This document shows positions 37,379-52,831 of a stretch of DNA of 64,000 nucleotides, one piece after another (the stretch's first letter is position 1; each line of letters opens with the position of its first letter). Position numbers and translations under genes: made by a program. The notes under the pieces are model-generated. The model did not search any database. It saw only the letters and a program-made list of their open reading frames with translations, and had not been told where the DNA came from. The stretch is from Epiperipatus broadwayi (taxonomy: Eukaryota > Onychophora > Udeonychophora > Euonychophora > Peripatidae). The stretch is from contig JAQFVV010012398.1 of assembly GCA_028023455.1 (NCBI GenBank), forward strand, positions 5,602,682 to 5,666,681, written 5' to 3'.

Positions 37379-38166
37379 ACTATGAGTGGGCGACCAGAAA
37401 ACAAATATACAATAAAGTCGACAGATAACAGCACATATATATTTAGCAATAATAATTTATTAACAATTAGGAAAAGAATTTCTATACTGATCTTTTACAC
37501 AAATGTAAAGTCTGTATTTGAATGAGCTTAATTCATAGATTAATTACTGAATAGCAAATAATTTTTATAACGTTTACGTAAGCTATTATTCACTATAGTC
37601 TTTGTGATACAATCCTCAACGAACTCCTTGAGGCAGTTAAAAATAATAATAAGACCGAGACGGTCTGTTAAAAGCACTAGTCAGCTTAGTGACCTACAGG
37701 AGCGGAGATCCTGAGAATGAAGTCCTTTGATGGTGATCTTCACTGCTCTTGGGCACAGTGACGGTAGCAGCAACCACAGAAAAATCACTAACGAGATCAT
37801 CATCAAAGGACTTTATTCCCAGGATCTCGGCTCCTATAGGTCAGAATGCTTTTAACAGACCGCCTCGGTCTTATTATTATTTTGAAATGCCTCAAGGGGT
37901 TCGTCGATGGTTGCATTATAAAGACTATAGACGTTAGTGAAGGTAAAGTGAATAATAGCTTACCTAAATGTTATAAGCATTATTTTCTATTCAGTAATTA
38001 ATCTGTGAATTAAGCTCGCTCAAATGCAGACTTTATAATTGTGTTAAAGATCAGTATAGTAATTCTTTTCCTAATTGGTAATAAATTATTATTGCTATAT
38101 ATATATGCTGTTATCTGTCGAGTTTATTGTATATTTATTTGCTGGTCGCCCACACATAGTTGGGGG
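37369..38166. mobile_element. Long-TIR fold-back transposon-like element
   Basis: The left arm (about 37369-37740) begins TGCCCCCAACTATGAGTGGG, and the right arm (about 37795-38166) ends with the inverse (CCCACACATAGTTGGGGGCA). The arms are about 370 bp, roughly 85-90% alike by eye, with an extra TAGTCAGCTTA-type insertion in the left arm. They leave a unique centre of only about 55 bp. No transposase. No convincing target duplication was seen at the ends (TATATA against CAACAC). The short frames inside are arm translations. Confidence 0.75.
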
Positions 38167-38416
38167 CACAACACTGTTTTTTCTTGCATGTATTGGCTAA
38201 TGCAATAATTTAGCAATCTAACATTAAAACTTTCTGTTGTATAAATCCTATCCCTTTCATTTGTTATTGAAAAAAACATTTAGTATAAAATCATATTTTT
38301 TAAATATAGTATTGACAATTTTTTACAACTTCATTATTAATTTATTCTCTTTATAAAAATGCATCATATATATAAAGCTGATTGCATGATTTTTTTTTTC
38401 TTTTTGATCTCTGCTA

Positions 38417-38431
38417 AAGAAATAGTGATTT
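38417..38431. repeat. 15-bp target-site duplication (left) of the tRNA retroposon
   Basis: AAGAAATAGTGATTT recurs exactly at 38526-38540. Confidence 0.85.
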
Positions 38432-38525
38432 TTTTTATATATATGTCAAAGCGTTGACCGGGAAGCGAACCCGGCCAGCTGCTTGGACGACAGCTATGCT
38501 AACCGCTAGGCCACCAACACTTGAC
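38432..38525 (-). mobile_element. Minimal tRNA-derived SINE or retroposed tRNA
   Basis: A 94-bp unit between exact 15-bp direct repeats, the signature of LINE-mediated retroposition. Read on minus it is a tRNA-like body (38520-38451) followed by TTTGAC and a TA/A-rich tail. The acceptor stem GTGTTGG/TCAACGC, the T stem CCGGG/CCCGG, the anticodon stem GCTGT/GCAGC and a perfect Pol III A box (TGGCCTAGCGG) are present. The D stem is mispaired, the T loop reads TTCGCTT (A58 lost) and position 33 is G instead of U. It is therefore not a functional tRNA gene. The closest body type is the Glu/Gly/Asp-like group. The flanking GTCAA and TTGAC extend the acceptor stem. Confidence 0.8.
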
Positions 38526-38540
38526 AAGAAATAGTGATTT
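38526..38540. repeat. 15-bp target-site duplication (right) of the tRNA retroposon
   Basis: AAGAAATAGTGATTT, identical to 38417-38431. Confidence 0.85.
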
Positions 38541-40239
38541 GACATTAGAAACTGCCATATTATTCTTATTTCACTTTTTAAATTAATGAAATAAATTTTT
38601 AACATAAAATGATTTTTTTTTTTCGTTTATATATCATGTACAGTTGAATATATATATTACATGTATTCATACAGCAATTAGTTTTTAATCTGATAGTTTT
38701 ATCAATACAATTTTTTTCATGGCTGATTTAAAAGTGTTCGGAAAAAATATGTATATTTTAGGAAGTTTGGATTAATAGTGTAAATAAACGCGAAATTCAT
38801 AAAGTGTGTGACAAATATATAAAGAATGCTTTATAGCACATATTTCACAATAACAGGAAAAGTATTAATATAAAAAATCTTGGTTTTAAATATCCTTGAA
38901 ACTCTTTTAAATGTGCCACATGTAATGGAGAAAATAAAAGAAAGAAATTATGTAGTAAATAGTATAAAAATCTAATGAAATAAACTTTAATTTGTTAAAA
39001 AACAAGTTTTATGATATAGATAATGATTTTACAGATAATTATAAAATGAGTAATTACAAACATTATATATTTTCAATGAAATAAAAACTGGTGTAAATTA
39101 TTGTTTAATATTTTAACAATTTCACATTATCTTCTCCCTTTTTACTATTAATAAAAATAAAATGTATTTATTTATTTCTTAAGGAAATATATATATATAA
39201 GTTATATTTAATTTGATTTTTTTTCTCTTCCTTTATTTTGAATAAAAGAAGTTTCATTACAAAAACAGAACTTGAACAAGATAAAATGATAACAAAAGTT
39301 GTTGTTTTTTTAATTATAGAGAGACTACTTTAGAATAAATATCTTTCAACACCTTGTGGTAGAGAACCACTGGAGAATAAGGCAGTTCACCACAGATTGT
39401 TATTTTCTGATTGATAAGGGTTTGAGTGCTTTTCATCCTTGTTTTGCTCTTTAGCTAAGAATAGCTAGATCCCCATTTACCAATCGATGTCAGATGGTTA
39501 GCTAGATTGGAAATGGGCCAATTATCTGAAGCAAAATGTTAAAAAAATCAATCATTCTGAATTCAAACCCAAGTTGTAGACATAGCAGTTGGATTATCTT
39601 AACTAACTATAAATTGAATTATTAATAATAATGATTGTATTGACAAAATGTGAAGGACCAATTATATTCTGTAAATAATAGTTATAATATCATTGTTATT
39701 AGGATTAATACTTTTTGGTGCATTCATATAAATGACAGAAATTGTATCAGATTACCATATTGCCTTACTATTTTATCATAGTTTCCAAACATAGATCCAC
39801 ATTGTAAGACATTGGGAAATGTAAGACATTGAGAAATGTCACAAAGATTATCAAGATTTTCTTTCCAAACTTCAATTGACTGTTTGTCTTATAACAGAAA
39901 TACTATTATTATTTGTCATCAGTTATAGTCTTTGTTTTTGCTGCTGACTGCAAAGAATACAGTTGAAATGACATCTTATTGCTATAGTTTTTTTAGGCTT
40001 ATTATTCATACTGCTCACAGACATTATTACCAAAGATATCTAATTGTTTATACATTATGATGAGAATGGGTTATAACTCAATAATTTTTACAGTTATTAT
40101 TGGCATAAAGGAATAAGATTCAATTGTCAATTTTTTTTGTATAGTCAGGTAATTAAGATGTAAATCATAATGTAAGTAGCATTTGTAAAAATATCAAAAG
40201 AATTTCCATTATTTAATACAACTTTATATCATCAGCATC
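38541..40239. other. Mostly unannotated AT-rich DNA
   Basis: No gene recognised. The 39330-39560 stretch has a more mixed composition but no motif. Confidence 0.4.
39545..39608 (-). repeat. Decayed tRNA-derived SINE fragment (weak)
   Basis: The minus strand has a TAGTTAAGATAATCC A-box-like start, CTGCTATGTCTACAACTTG, then GGGTTTGAATTC resembling a B box, with tRNA-like spacing of about 40 bp. Confidence 0.3.
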
Positions 40240-40480
40240 AGTATTTTCTATGATTATTAATCCATTGCAGAATGAAGGTCTTTCCAAGTGTAATTCAGCG
40301 TCTGTGTTCATAGCTTCTTTTACCTTTTCATCGATATGTATATATATCAAGTAGTCTCTTTTTAGGTTTTTGCAATCTCTTGATATCCAGTGTAAGACTT
40401 CAATTATTTATCTATTACCATATCTTCTAGCAATATATCCAGCCAGCTTCATTTTAGTTTTTAATTCCTCCAATGATAAT
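40240..40480 (-). pseudogene. RTE-type LINE, short C-terminal fragment
   Basis: The minus strand reads KMKLAGYIARRYGN, then IEVLHWISRDCKNLKRD, and ends near FILQWINNHRKY. These blocks match the fragments at 36749 and 54.2 kb. Broken by stops; only the C-terminal end survives. Confidence 0.55.
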
Positions 40481-40500
40481 AACGATACCTGGTTGGTATT

Positions 40501-40531
40501 GAAACGGAAACCTCCAATCCCTTTCCGTTTC
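40501..40531. repeat. 10-bp perfect hairpin
   Basis: GAAACGGAAA and TTTCCGTTTC are separated by about 11 bases. Isolated; no terminator-like T run follows. Confidence 0.6.
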
Positions 40532-40559
40532 ACCATCAACCTAATGACCTACTCGTCTG

Positions 40560-43500
40560 AACTAGTTTCGAACCTATCTTAAATGTAGAAATGTCATATG
40601 TAAAAATATTATATATAAGTCGAGCGGGAAAACTTTGCTACAATGGCCGCTTGAATGGCATCATCCATTTACTTACGAAAACACGCTATAATTAGACAGG
40701 TTTGATAAAGTTATAGCGGAGAAATGCTCATAATTTATTATAAAATGTTTTATTAATTTTCAGTCAATTTTTAATTATATTCGCTATAATATTCGTATGT
40801 GGATGGATAATTTAAACCTTGGAATAGCGGCAAAATGATTTATATATATATATTTAAGTTAAAAAAAAAAGATATACTATAATGTAAAATGTTTCCTTAA
40901 AATATATTTAACGGCTTTCTGATTTAATGATTTACATATATAATTGAAACTAAAGTATTTTCTTTAAATTTGCTTTTTTTTTTAATAAACAAATAATATT
41001 GTAAGAACAAATATGTTAAAAGTTATTTATTTCAGTAAAATAAAAATCATCCGTTTGTAATTAAAAATGAGAATTTAGTGTAAACAAGATATCAATTAGT
41101 GACTGCACCCCGGGTAAAAAGTAAAATCTAGTTTACTGATTGATTTTTGTTTGCAACAAAAGACTTTATCATTAAATCAGAATACCGTTCCTTCTGCTAA
41201 GCTTTAACATTCTTTAACACCTAAAAAGGAATTTAATTAATGAAACTGAATCAAATTATATAATTTATATGTTTTAATAATTTTTTAAAGTAAATTAAAT
41301 ATAACACCTCGGAGACGTTATCTGTTGCAGAAATTGGATTATATTATGTTGTTTAATTAAAATTCAATTGGTCCTGAGGCTAATGAAATTCCAAAAAGGT
41401 GTTAAAGTTTAGTCGAAATGGATAAATAGGCCTTATTTTAAGCGGGAAGATAGACTCCATCTTGCTGTTGAATAGCTGTTAATATCAGAAGTCAAAATTG
41501 TTTAATTTTACCATGTCTGGCTAAAGTCAGGCAAGAATTGCTGCAATTCCCGTGATGGAATGCCGAGTCCAATCCATCAAATGCCGAAGCAACAACCACA
41601 CCAAATGAAAGATGTCATAAGCCGCTAAAAGAACTTGCCTTTGTTCCAACACCATTTTAAATCGTCTCGCAACTGAATAAGAACATGCCATAAGCTGCCA
41701 AAGAACTCACCTTCGTTCCAGCTCGAATATCTCCAGTTCAGCTATAGGAGAACTGTTTTAATATTATTTAAAATCGCAGAGCTCTGTGTGAATTTCAACA
41801 ACAATCATTATTTCTTCAAAATCAGGTTAGCTAACCATATTATTGTAATTTCTTTCTAAATTATTTTCCAAATAATATTGTAAATTCTCTGTCTAAATCG
41901 TATTTGAAATCTATAAATGAAATATTTTTGCTAAATTTCTTTGTTAATTAATATTTTGCTATATAATTTAATCACTGCAGTTATATTTTGCTTTTCTTTT
42001 GCTTATTTTTAATTATTGTTAATTATGCCTATGTTTTGAAACAGCGTGCATTTAATTACCAATATGTTTTTTAAAAAGATATCATTTAAAATCTCCGTAT
42101 TATTCTTTATATAGCGTCATTTCGTGCGCTGTTTCGAAACCCAAATTCATATTTTTGTCATTTAGTAAATTAATTAATATAAATATAAAATGTGGCTTTT
42201 CAACCTTTATTTATTATGTTACTAAAGATTAAACTAGCCTGGAGTGCAATCATAAGTATATTTTTTTAGTTAAGTATTCGTAAGTCCCCTATTAAATATA
42301 CTTTTCCCCCTTTTAAAAGTTTAGTAGTTATAGATAACTAAAGAGATTGAACGGGATAAAGTTTGTATCTATATATTCCTGTCAGTAGCATATCGTATTT
42401 CTCATGCTACAGAAGAGTTGGCTCTTTTGATCAAGCTGATGATCTAGTGTTCATTTAATATATGATCTTTAATTTATAATATCCTTCGGCTTGGCGGATG
42501 TGGGATTTATTAATATTTTCTCGTTGTGCTGTTCTTTTTGATATATATATAAGATGGAGCCACGGTAAGTCCAGCCCATCTTCTCTTATGGGTAGTGCAG
42601 TAGCGAAGTCTGAGCTATGGGCCAGATTAGCATGTAAGTCCCCCGCCTCTGAACCAAATAAAGGTTGCCCATTAGCAGCATGACGACCGGTTATTGGGTA
42701 AACCATTGTTTGTCACAAAAACCCTAAAACTACTCTTCCATCCGCAGAGCCACTTTATTATTATACTTTACTTGTGCCTAGCATATTAGTAAAATCGTTA
42801 TAGCCAACTCTTTCCTCCCTAATATGCAATCTTCAGCATTGAACCGAAGCATTCTTGAAAACCCGTTCGATCTTAAGCTATCTGGGATGCTTTATAAGCC
42901 CATAGTTAATATATAAATTGATTATAGTCAGATGTATTAAGTTTCACTCCAGACTGGGTTTGATTTATGTAAAAGAGCCACTCGAACTGATTATAAAAGG
43001 ACATAACAAATAAGTTAATGTAGTGATTGGTTGTATAGCGGGATATTTGGCTCCATTGAATCATAGCCACAAACCTATTTGCCAACATCAATTATTGTTC
43101 AAATAGCCTAGAGAGTGTTACTTTATAAATGAAATGCCTGTGTGTATTTGCCAACAACAATTGTCAATAAATATATTTTAATTCATCATGTATCAGTTTC
43201 TGTCTCATTATTAAATCAATCCAATTCAATAATTGCCCATAAGTATTCATTAGTAAAGCCCCTATTATTTAAATATGTTAGATTTTATCTGTGGAATGTC
43301 TAGTATTTACATTGTTTATATATATGTTTAAGTCCATGAGTCTTATTGTTTTCTCCGATTTGCTAGTGGGCCAGATGAAGAATTAAATCTCGTGTGCTAC
43401 CATTGTTATGTTATCCATTGGGTGTTAGATCTGGTGCTTGGAGAGTGGGTTCGAATCCAGGCTGGTCCCTGACCTAAATCTCGGGCTTGACTGGGTTTGA

Positions 43501-43972
43501 AGTACATTTTGTGAGTTCCAGCTCATGTTAGATGGATAAGCATGTTTTGACTGGCACAGTATGTCATCACATATTTAACTTTTAACTCTGTTTATTATTT
43601 TCACCAATAAATTTATTCGTATGTTTTTATGTGATTTGAAGTCATTGTATTGCTCTTTTGTCTCAGATCCTTAAATAAAAACTGGAATAGCATATTTATT
43701 AAAAACACTGGTAAAATACATGTTTAAAACTTTTCTTTTGAACACATAAGCATATTTTTTCAATATTAAGTTATTTCTATCAAAAGCACTCAGTCTACGT
43801 TTAATTGTAGGACTACTTTAAACCATTATATTTTCACCTGATTAAGAACATGATTAAGTTATTTATATTGTGACCTTCTGGTTTGGCACCAGAGATAGTC
43901 ATTGTAGTAATGTGGTAGTATACTGATATAATCCTCTTAAAAAAAAAAAAGAAATAATGTGAAATTTTTAAA
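40560..43972. other. Unannotated region with GC-richer patches
   Basis: At 41607-41728 two related blocks of about 47 bp (TAAGCCGCTAAAAGAACTTG and TAAGCTGCCAAAGAACTCAC) are repeated directly. At 42455-42706 an 83-codon minus frame covers a GC-rich patch (begins MVYPITGRHAANGQ) that I do not recognise. At 43448-43458 a perfect B-box string (GGTTCGAATCC) lies in what may be an old SINE (about 43420-43560). None can be called as a gene. Confidence 0.4.
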
Positions 43973-44472
43973 NNNNNNNNNNNNNNNNNNNNNNNNNNNN
44001 NNNNNNNNNNNNNNNNNNNNNNNNNNNNNNNNNNNNNNNNNNNNNNNNNNNNNNNNNNNNNNNNNNNNNNNNNNNNNNNNNNNNNNNNNNNNNNNNNNNN
44101 NNNNNNNNNNNNNNNNNNNNNNNNNNNNNNNNNNNNNNNNNNNNNNNNNNNNNNNNNNNNNNNNNNNNNNNNNNNNNNNNNNNNNNNNNNNNNNNNNNNN
44201 NNNNNNNNNNNNNNNNNNNNNNNNNNNNNNNNNNNNNNNNNNNNNNNNNNNNNNNNNNNNNNNNNNNNNNNNNNNNNNNNNNNNNNNNNNNNNNNNNNNN
44301 NNNNNNNNNNNNNNNNNNNNNNNNNNNNNNNNNNNNNNNNNNNNNNNNNNNNNNNNNNNNNNNNNNNNNNNNNNNNNNNNNNNNNNNNNNNNNNNNNNNN
44401 NNNNNNNNNNNNNNNNNNNNNNNNNNNNNNNNNNNNNNNNNNNNNNNNNNNNNNNNNNNNNNNNNNNNNNNN
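43973..44472. other. Assembly gap, 500 N
   Basis: Exactly 500 unknown bases, a round number that suggests a placeholder of unknown true length. Frames running through it are meaningless. Confidence 0.98.
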
Positions 44473-44569
44473 ATAAATAAATGCAGCCTCTGATCAACTT
44501 ATATGAAGAAATATACATCTGTGGCAGACCAATAATAATGCTTATGCTATATCACTAAATAAAAATTAC

Positions 44570-44860
44570 AAATGCTTACCTGTATTGATATAAAATTACA
44601 AATGATTAATACTTATCTGAATATTGATTTTGTGGGAGTAATTTAAACCACATTAATGGATTTGATAAAGTACTATATGGACTCTAAATGCCTACCTGTA
44701 TTGATATAAAATTACAAATGCTTAATACTTATCTGAATTGATTTTGTGGGAGTAATTTAAGCCACATTACTGGATTTGATAAAATACTATATGGACTCTA
44801 AATGCTTACCTGCATATTGATATAAAATTACAAATGCTTAATACTTACATGAATCTGAAT
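44570..44860. repeat. Tandem repeat, about 115-bp unit, 2.5 copies
   Basis: Units start with AAATGCTTACCTG-type strings at 44570, 44686 and 44800 (periods 116 and 114). The third unit breaks off after about 60 bp. It begins about 100 bp from the assembly gap, so the array may extend into the gap. Confidence 0.8.
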
Positions 44861-45622
44861 TGTATACAAAGAAAATAATGAAACTTATGAGCACCAATGT
44901 ACATTGATACATGACTGAATTATAGAAACCTTACAGATCTGGAATAGCTCATCTTACCTATTTACCTACCTAAAAGAGATGTACAGATATGGAATAAAGA
45001 GTGGCAAAATATTCATGCAGTATTGGTAGATGTCTACTAAATAAAAGACCCATTGAATCCTTTACCTAAGATACATCAAAATGAACCTTCATTTGAAATG
45101 AAGGGTGACTTTATTAAAATGAATTGCAAATGAACTATTGATCAACAAACTGCTTCTAACCTTTCCATAAATGAAATGAAAATGAGTCATCACATGGATG
45201 GGAATGAACTTTATTAGAACTTGCAAATTAATTGTTATTAAATAAAATTATTATTACTAAAAATTAAATTTAGTTATCCAGTTGTCCAATCCTATTTTGT
45301 TTTTACTGCATCACTTATCATTCATTGCACTTGTTCATGAGAATCTCATGCCTCCTGAGCTACATCTGGCATAACTAGAACTAGGTAAGTTAGGTTGTAG
45401 TGAGATGGAACTCTAGTAATGCTGTTTGAAAAACCAAACATATAAATGTTTAGATGCTTCCAGCCACTATGGTGCTACATCCTCTGATGAGCAAGAAATA
45501 TTGTTGTAGGGGGAGGTTAACATCTGCATTGGGGAATGCCAATCGATTGTTCCTTCCTGCAAAATGCTCATCAGGAAATTGTTACAACTGAAGTAATAAA
45601 AGCGTTGTATGGTGGTCGGGTT

Positions 45623-47915
<2,293 letters not shown>

Positions 47916-48494
47916 ATTTTGTCTTTATTTTCAATAAATATTTTATTGAATTAATATCCCATATGATTTGTTTTGTTATACACATTTGATTCTCCATTTC
48001 CACACACACATATATGGTTAACATAACATAGTTATAGAATATCTAGATTTGCCAGTATAAGTCAAATTTATTTAATTTGTCTACAGTTGATAGATCCCAA
48101 TATTACAGTGCTAATATTATATTTTTCTTTGCTTAGAATAGATGGTGATGTAGATATAAAGGTACCCAGTCATCATCATTTTCTATCCTATAATAAATGT
48201 GATAATTAATAATTTTGCAATGGTTTTTTATAATTAAATAAATGTGTGGCTTGTGATTAAATAAGTGTTACAGAATTGTTATCCACACATGTTCTATTAC
48301 TCTTATTTGCATCCTATATAAATACCATATCCTATAACCTCAACTGAGCCAAGCCATAGAATAATTACAGTATAAAATATTTTAAATAAGGTCAAAATCA
48401 ATTTACAGTTACAAATTTTATTCAATCTTGTATAGAATTGGCACTTGGGCATTTATAAATCTAACAAAGTGAATAAGTGAAGAAGGCAGAGGTT

Positions 48495-48497
<3 letters not shown>

Positions 48498-48537
<40 letters not shown>

Positions 48538-48547
48538 CTCAAATGGC

Positions 48548-48581
<34 letters not shown>

Positions 48582-48584
48582 GCC
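48498..48584. repeat. Paired (TA)n tracts ending in a 40-bp palindrome
   Basis: A TA tract follows GGTTACAA (48498-48538). A second tract lies inside a perfect palindrome with GGCACA and TGTGCC at its two ends (48545-48584). Confidence 0.85.
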
Positions 48585-49426
48585 CTTTTGTATGGGTCAC
48601 CATTTAAGTTTTGTGCTAATCTAGTAGAAAATTTTAAATTTAAGAAGTATTTTAAATGTGTGATATTGACTTTGCTTGTGGTAATGTTACCATAAGTTTA
48701 ATTAAAGCAATCTATGTGTATTTGATGTGTGAATTGTGTTGGTATTGAGAAGATATTTAAAATGATGATGATTATGATGTAATACTGCATTAATAAATTT
48801 AATAACAAATGTTTGAAGCTAAAATATTTAAAAGACAAGCTAAAATTAGATAAAGATATTTATTAAGTTCAAAATATATGTTAAAAGTGAATAAAAATAT
48901 TTTAAATTATAAGTACTTAAATTGAGATTAATATTTGATTTTAATCATATCAAATAATTATTTTAAAATCTGATATAATATCTTATTTTATTTATTTTAA
49001 AAATAAATATTTATTTTAAAAAGCAATTGTTAAGTTTATTTTTAGACGACAGCAAGCGTTCTTGTGTTATAAAGAACAGATGTTATACACACATGCGTGG
49101 AAGTTGTCTAATAAAGTTGCATAATTATTTTAAAAAAAATCATGTTATAAATTTATAAATAATACGTGAGTTATCACGAGATAAAAATAAAGATATTAAT
49201 GTAAAATATTAAATTTGATTTTAAAAAATATTGTCTTAAGAATATAACGTATTTAAAAAGATTTAGTTTAATTTTAAATGATCTTATAAAAGTTAAGATT
49301 TAAATTAAGTGAGAAAGAATATTTCAAAAGAATGTTTAATAGATTTAAATAAACGATAAATATTGTTTTAAAAGAATTTGATAAAATATCAAATATTAAA
49401 TAAGTCATTATTTATTTTTAATATTG

Positions 49427-49545
49427 TGTTGGTAAATATGTAAATAAGCAAAGTTTGATTGTTTAATCGAACCAATCAGATGTGGAGTCTCTTCCACTAT
49501 AAAAGCTGGATTCAATTGTTGAGGGGGGCTCTCTACAATAAAACT
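49427..49545 (+). promoter_or_regulatory. CCAAT, TATA and AATAAA cluster: candidate LTR or core promoter
   Basis: ACCAATCAG (49471-49479), TATAAAAG (49498-49505) and AATAAA (49538-49543) follow each other at promoter-like spacing, with GAGGGGGGCTCTCTAC between the last two, where a start site would fall. A promoter followed within 40 bp by a polyadenylation signal is the layout of an LTR U3-R region. A TGTTGG start lies at 49427. No matching second LTR was found in the window. Confidence 0.4.
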
Positions 49546-52500
49546 TCTAAGTCGTTTGTGCTATTAAAAAAATAGCTAAGTAAATTTATAAACGCTCTTA
49601 AAATCAGTTGTAAAATCAGAAGAGTGTTATTGAATAATTTATAATATTTTTAAAGTAATGAATATGCAGTAGAAACTTAATATTCCCTATTATCTTCTCA
49701 ATATCGAAACTCAATTTACGTACAAATAATCAATGGAAACATCACGTATCGGAGAAATATATCAGAAACTTTATGCTATAGAAGTAACAGACGCTGGATT
49801 AGTACATAAAACTACAAGATGGAGAAAAGTAGTATTTTGGACTATAAATAGTTTTCAAAAGTTAAATTACTATTGTCTGTTATTAATAGATATTTTAAAG
49901 AAATAAAAATACTTCTGTGGAAAAAAGTATTTTTGACAAATTATAGAAGTAAAATGTATATCTTAAGGAAAGATATAAGAAGCAGTAGTAATTTTAAATA
50001 AATACTTGCCTTGTTAAGTCTTTATGCTTAAAAGACTAGAGATTGATAATTTGAAAAAGGCAAATATATTATAAGTATAAGTATTTTAAAAAATCGTAAT
50101 ATAATAAAATTATTTTATTAAAGTTATCTAAATGCTGGACGTTATAGATGGAAAAATTAATTCTTACCGGAATATGGTATTTACAAATGCGCAAGTAATA
50201 CATGGATATCCAAATCAAGTTAAACTAAGCCAAACCAAGTTAATTGAAAAATAATTAAATGACAATTTTATCAATTATAAACTAAGTTGAAATAATAACT
50301 TTCAAATAATAATTGATGAAGAATTGGATCCAAAGAACTTATAAACTATTTTAATTTTATTTGTTTTCTTGGGGAACTTATTTTATTTTTAAAAAAAAGA
50401 ACGTTATCATTTTTTTTTTATTATAAACTTTCAAGAAACACGTGATTCAACGGAACAGGAAATAGTGTTCTATTGACTTTATACGGAGGATATTTGTTAG
50501 AACTTTTATGGTAGAAAAAAATCGACGCTGGACTATGTAATATGAATTTTATTTTATTTATTTAACATAAAATTTAAATATTATTAAACTCTTAAAAAGT
50601 AGGTTAGGTACATTTATTAAATAGTAACTTAAAAATAATATAATAATTAATTACATAAACTTATTTTTATAATTAATATAACACGGAATATTCTAATGAA
50701 TGTTTATGAGTGAAAATGTGAATGATTTTTATTTTATGAAGCTGCAAATTCCGAAGAATGCTGGATAGCAGAATGGACAATATTATTATTATGGTAAAAA
50801 ATATTGTATAATGATTTTTAATGAATTTAATATGTTTTTCTTTAGATCAACTGAATATTATGTTGTTGTAGAATGAATGGATAAATATATTATGAAAACA
50901 CATACATTATATTGACAACAAACTTTATTAAAATATGCATAATTTTTTAATTTATAATATAAACATGATACAACATTACGTAAGAGCTTAGAAATAATTA
51001 TATGATTCTTTCGTAAATAATTTTGATATTTTTATTTATGCTTAGTATTAAAATGATGTTTATTATTTATCTTAATAATTATTTTATTTTTGCAAGTCAG
51101 AAAAGGATTTTAAAAGTCTATTTTATTTTCTGTTTATTAGATAAGTTAAGTTACGTTTTAGGTAGAGGCTTATATTTAGATTGAAAAGTTTACTAAGTAT
51201 AGACAATATAGTATGAGTAATTTGGATAATGAATATTTTATTTGAAGTTGATATTTGTTTTCCGGAAAATGTTTTAAATGAGTTTAGAATATGTTTTATA
51301 GATAGAAATTTATTAGAAAGGTTAGTAAAGCACATAGGGTAAAATAATGATTTTACACAGAAAGGAATCATAAAATTTATCTAATGTAATGTTTTATGAA
51401 TTTAAAATTGATAAATGATTTAAATATTAATGTTTGAATAATACAGATATAGAATGCATATTTTATAAAACATATAACAGGAATTACATTAGGTGGAATA
51501 TAATTATAGCCAATCATTTGTTTTTTACATTATAAAGAGATATTGATTTTATATACAGATATTAAGCAATGCTAGTAATAAAGTGAATACATGATAATAC
51601 ATTGCAAATGGTAATACTTAATTAATGTAGCTATTTAATTAGTAGAGCTACATTATGTACACATGCTACATAAATAGTCTTGATATATTGTTATTTGTAG
51701 TAATTAAAGTACATTACTAGTTATTTTAAAAATCTACGTTTTGGAAAAACACACTGTAATATTATTAATATAGCATTTGAAGGAATGTGTAATTGCTTAT
51801 TAAGTACATGAGTTAATAACAGTGTAAGCCTCTTATATTTGTATTTTCTTATTTTTTTATTTTATTGATTGTCATAAATTTTAAACTGTAAATAGTGTAA
51901 ATAAATTTTATTTGAAGTTATTGTAAATAAATTTGTTAATTTGTTTTAAAAGTGTGTCGAGTTTCATTATTTTTCACCTCAGCATTTTGACATCAGATGA
52001 TTTGAAATAAACATAATATGTGCACAAAAATTGAATTTGTTATTATTACTTAGAATTGAATACCATATTTGCTTAACATTATTTTATAAGAATTGATTGA
52101 CATGAACATAAATATTACAATGGTCATAAGATGATTATAATACACATTATAAGAATACAATATTGTTTATTGCCACAGATTATTAAGTATAAGATTTTGA
52201 TCTATTTTAAAATGAAGATACCATATGAAATAAAAGATATAAATATGATTGTTTATTCATTTAATGGTTGATTATATAGTAGAAATAGATGAGATTAAAT
52301 TACACTCTAAGATTAGTATTATTTATTATTATTATTAAAATAAGTTAGGTGTATTTAAGTTTGATATAAAATCCCACATCATACTTATTTACATAATTTA
52401 TTATTATTTTAAAACTTAGAAGAACCTGAGATTATTTAATTATATTTTAAGTTAAAGTTAGGAATTATTTTAGTATTATTAAAGATAATTTATTTCATTT

Positions 52501-52831
52501 AAAAGCCATAAGAATGCTATAGATGTAGTGGTAAAGTGATAGGGTAGTGATAGTATTCTTATGCCATTGAGACAGTATCTTGGGAGATATTGACTCAGTG
52601 TAAGTCTGCTTATTACTTTGTAACTTTACTTCGCAGTCTCATAATTTTATAAATACTTATTTAATTAGTATAATCTAGAACTATATTGATTTTGATGATT
52701 GATAATAAATTTAATTAAGATATGATAATATAAAAGTATATTAAAGATAGACATGCAAATTTTAATTAAGCATAATAATGTAACTGAGCTAGTTGTATTT
52801 TAAACTATTTTATATATCAAGAAGTAAGGGT

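Noticed and set aside
38451-38520. Functional tRNA gene
   Set aside because: D stem mispaired, U33 replaced by G, A58 lost, and flanked by retroposition target duplications.
42455-42706. 83-codon GC-rich frame as a gene
   Set aside because: No recognisable motif, splice context or start/termination signals; kept only as a note in the region entry.
43937-44518. 193- and 173-codon frames
   Set aside because: They run through the 500-N gap and contain almost only unknown residues.
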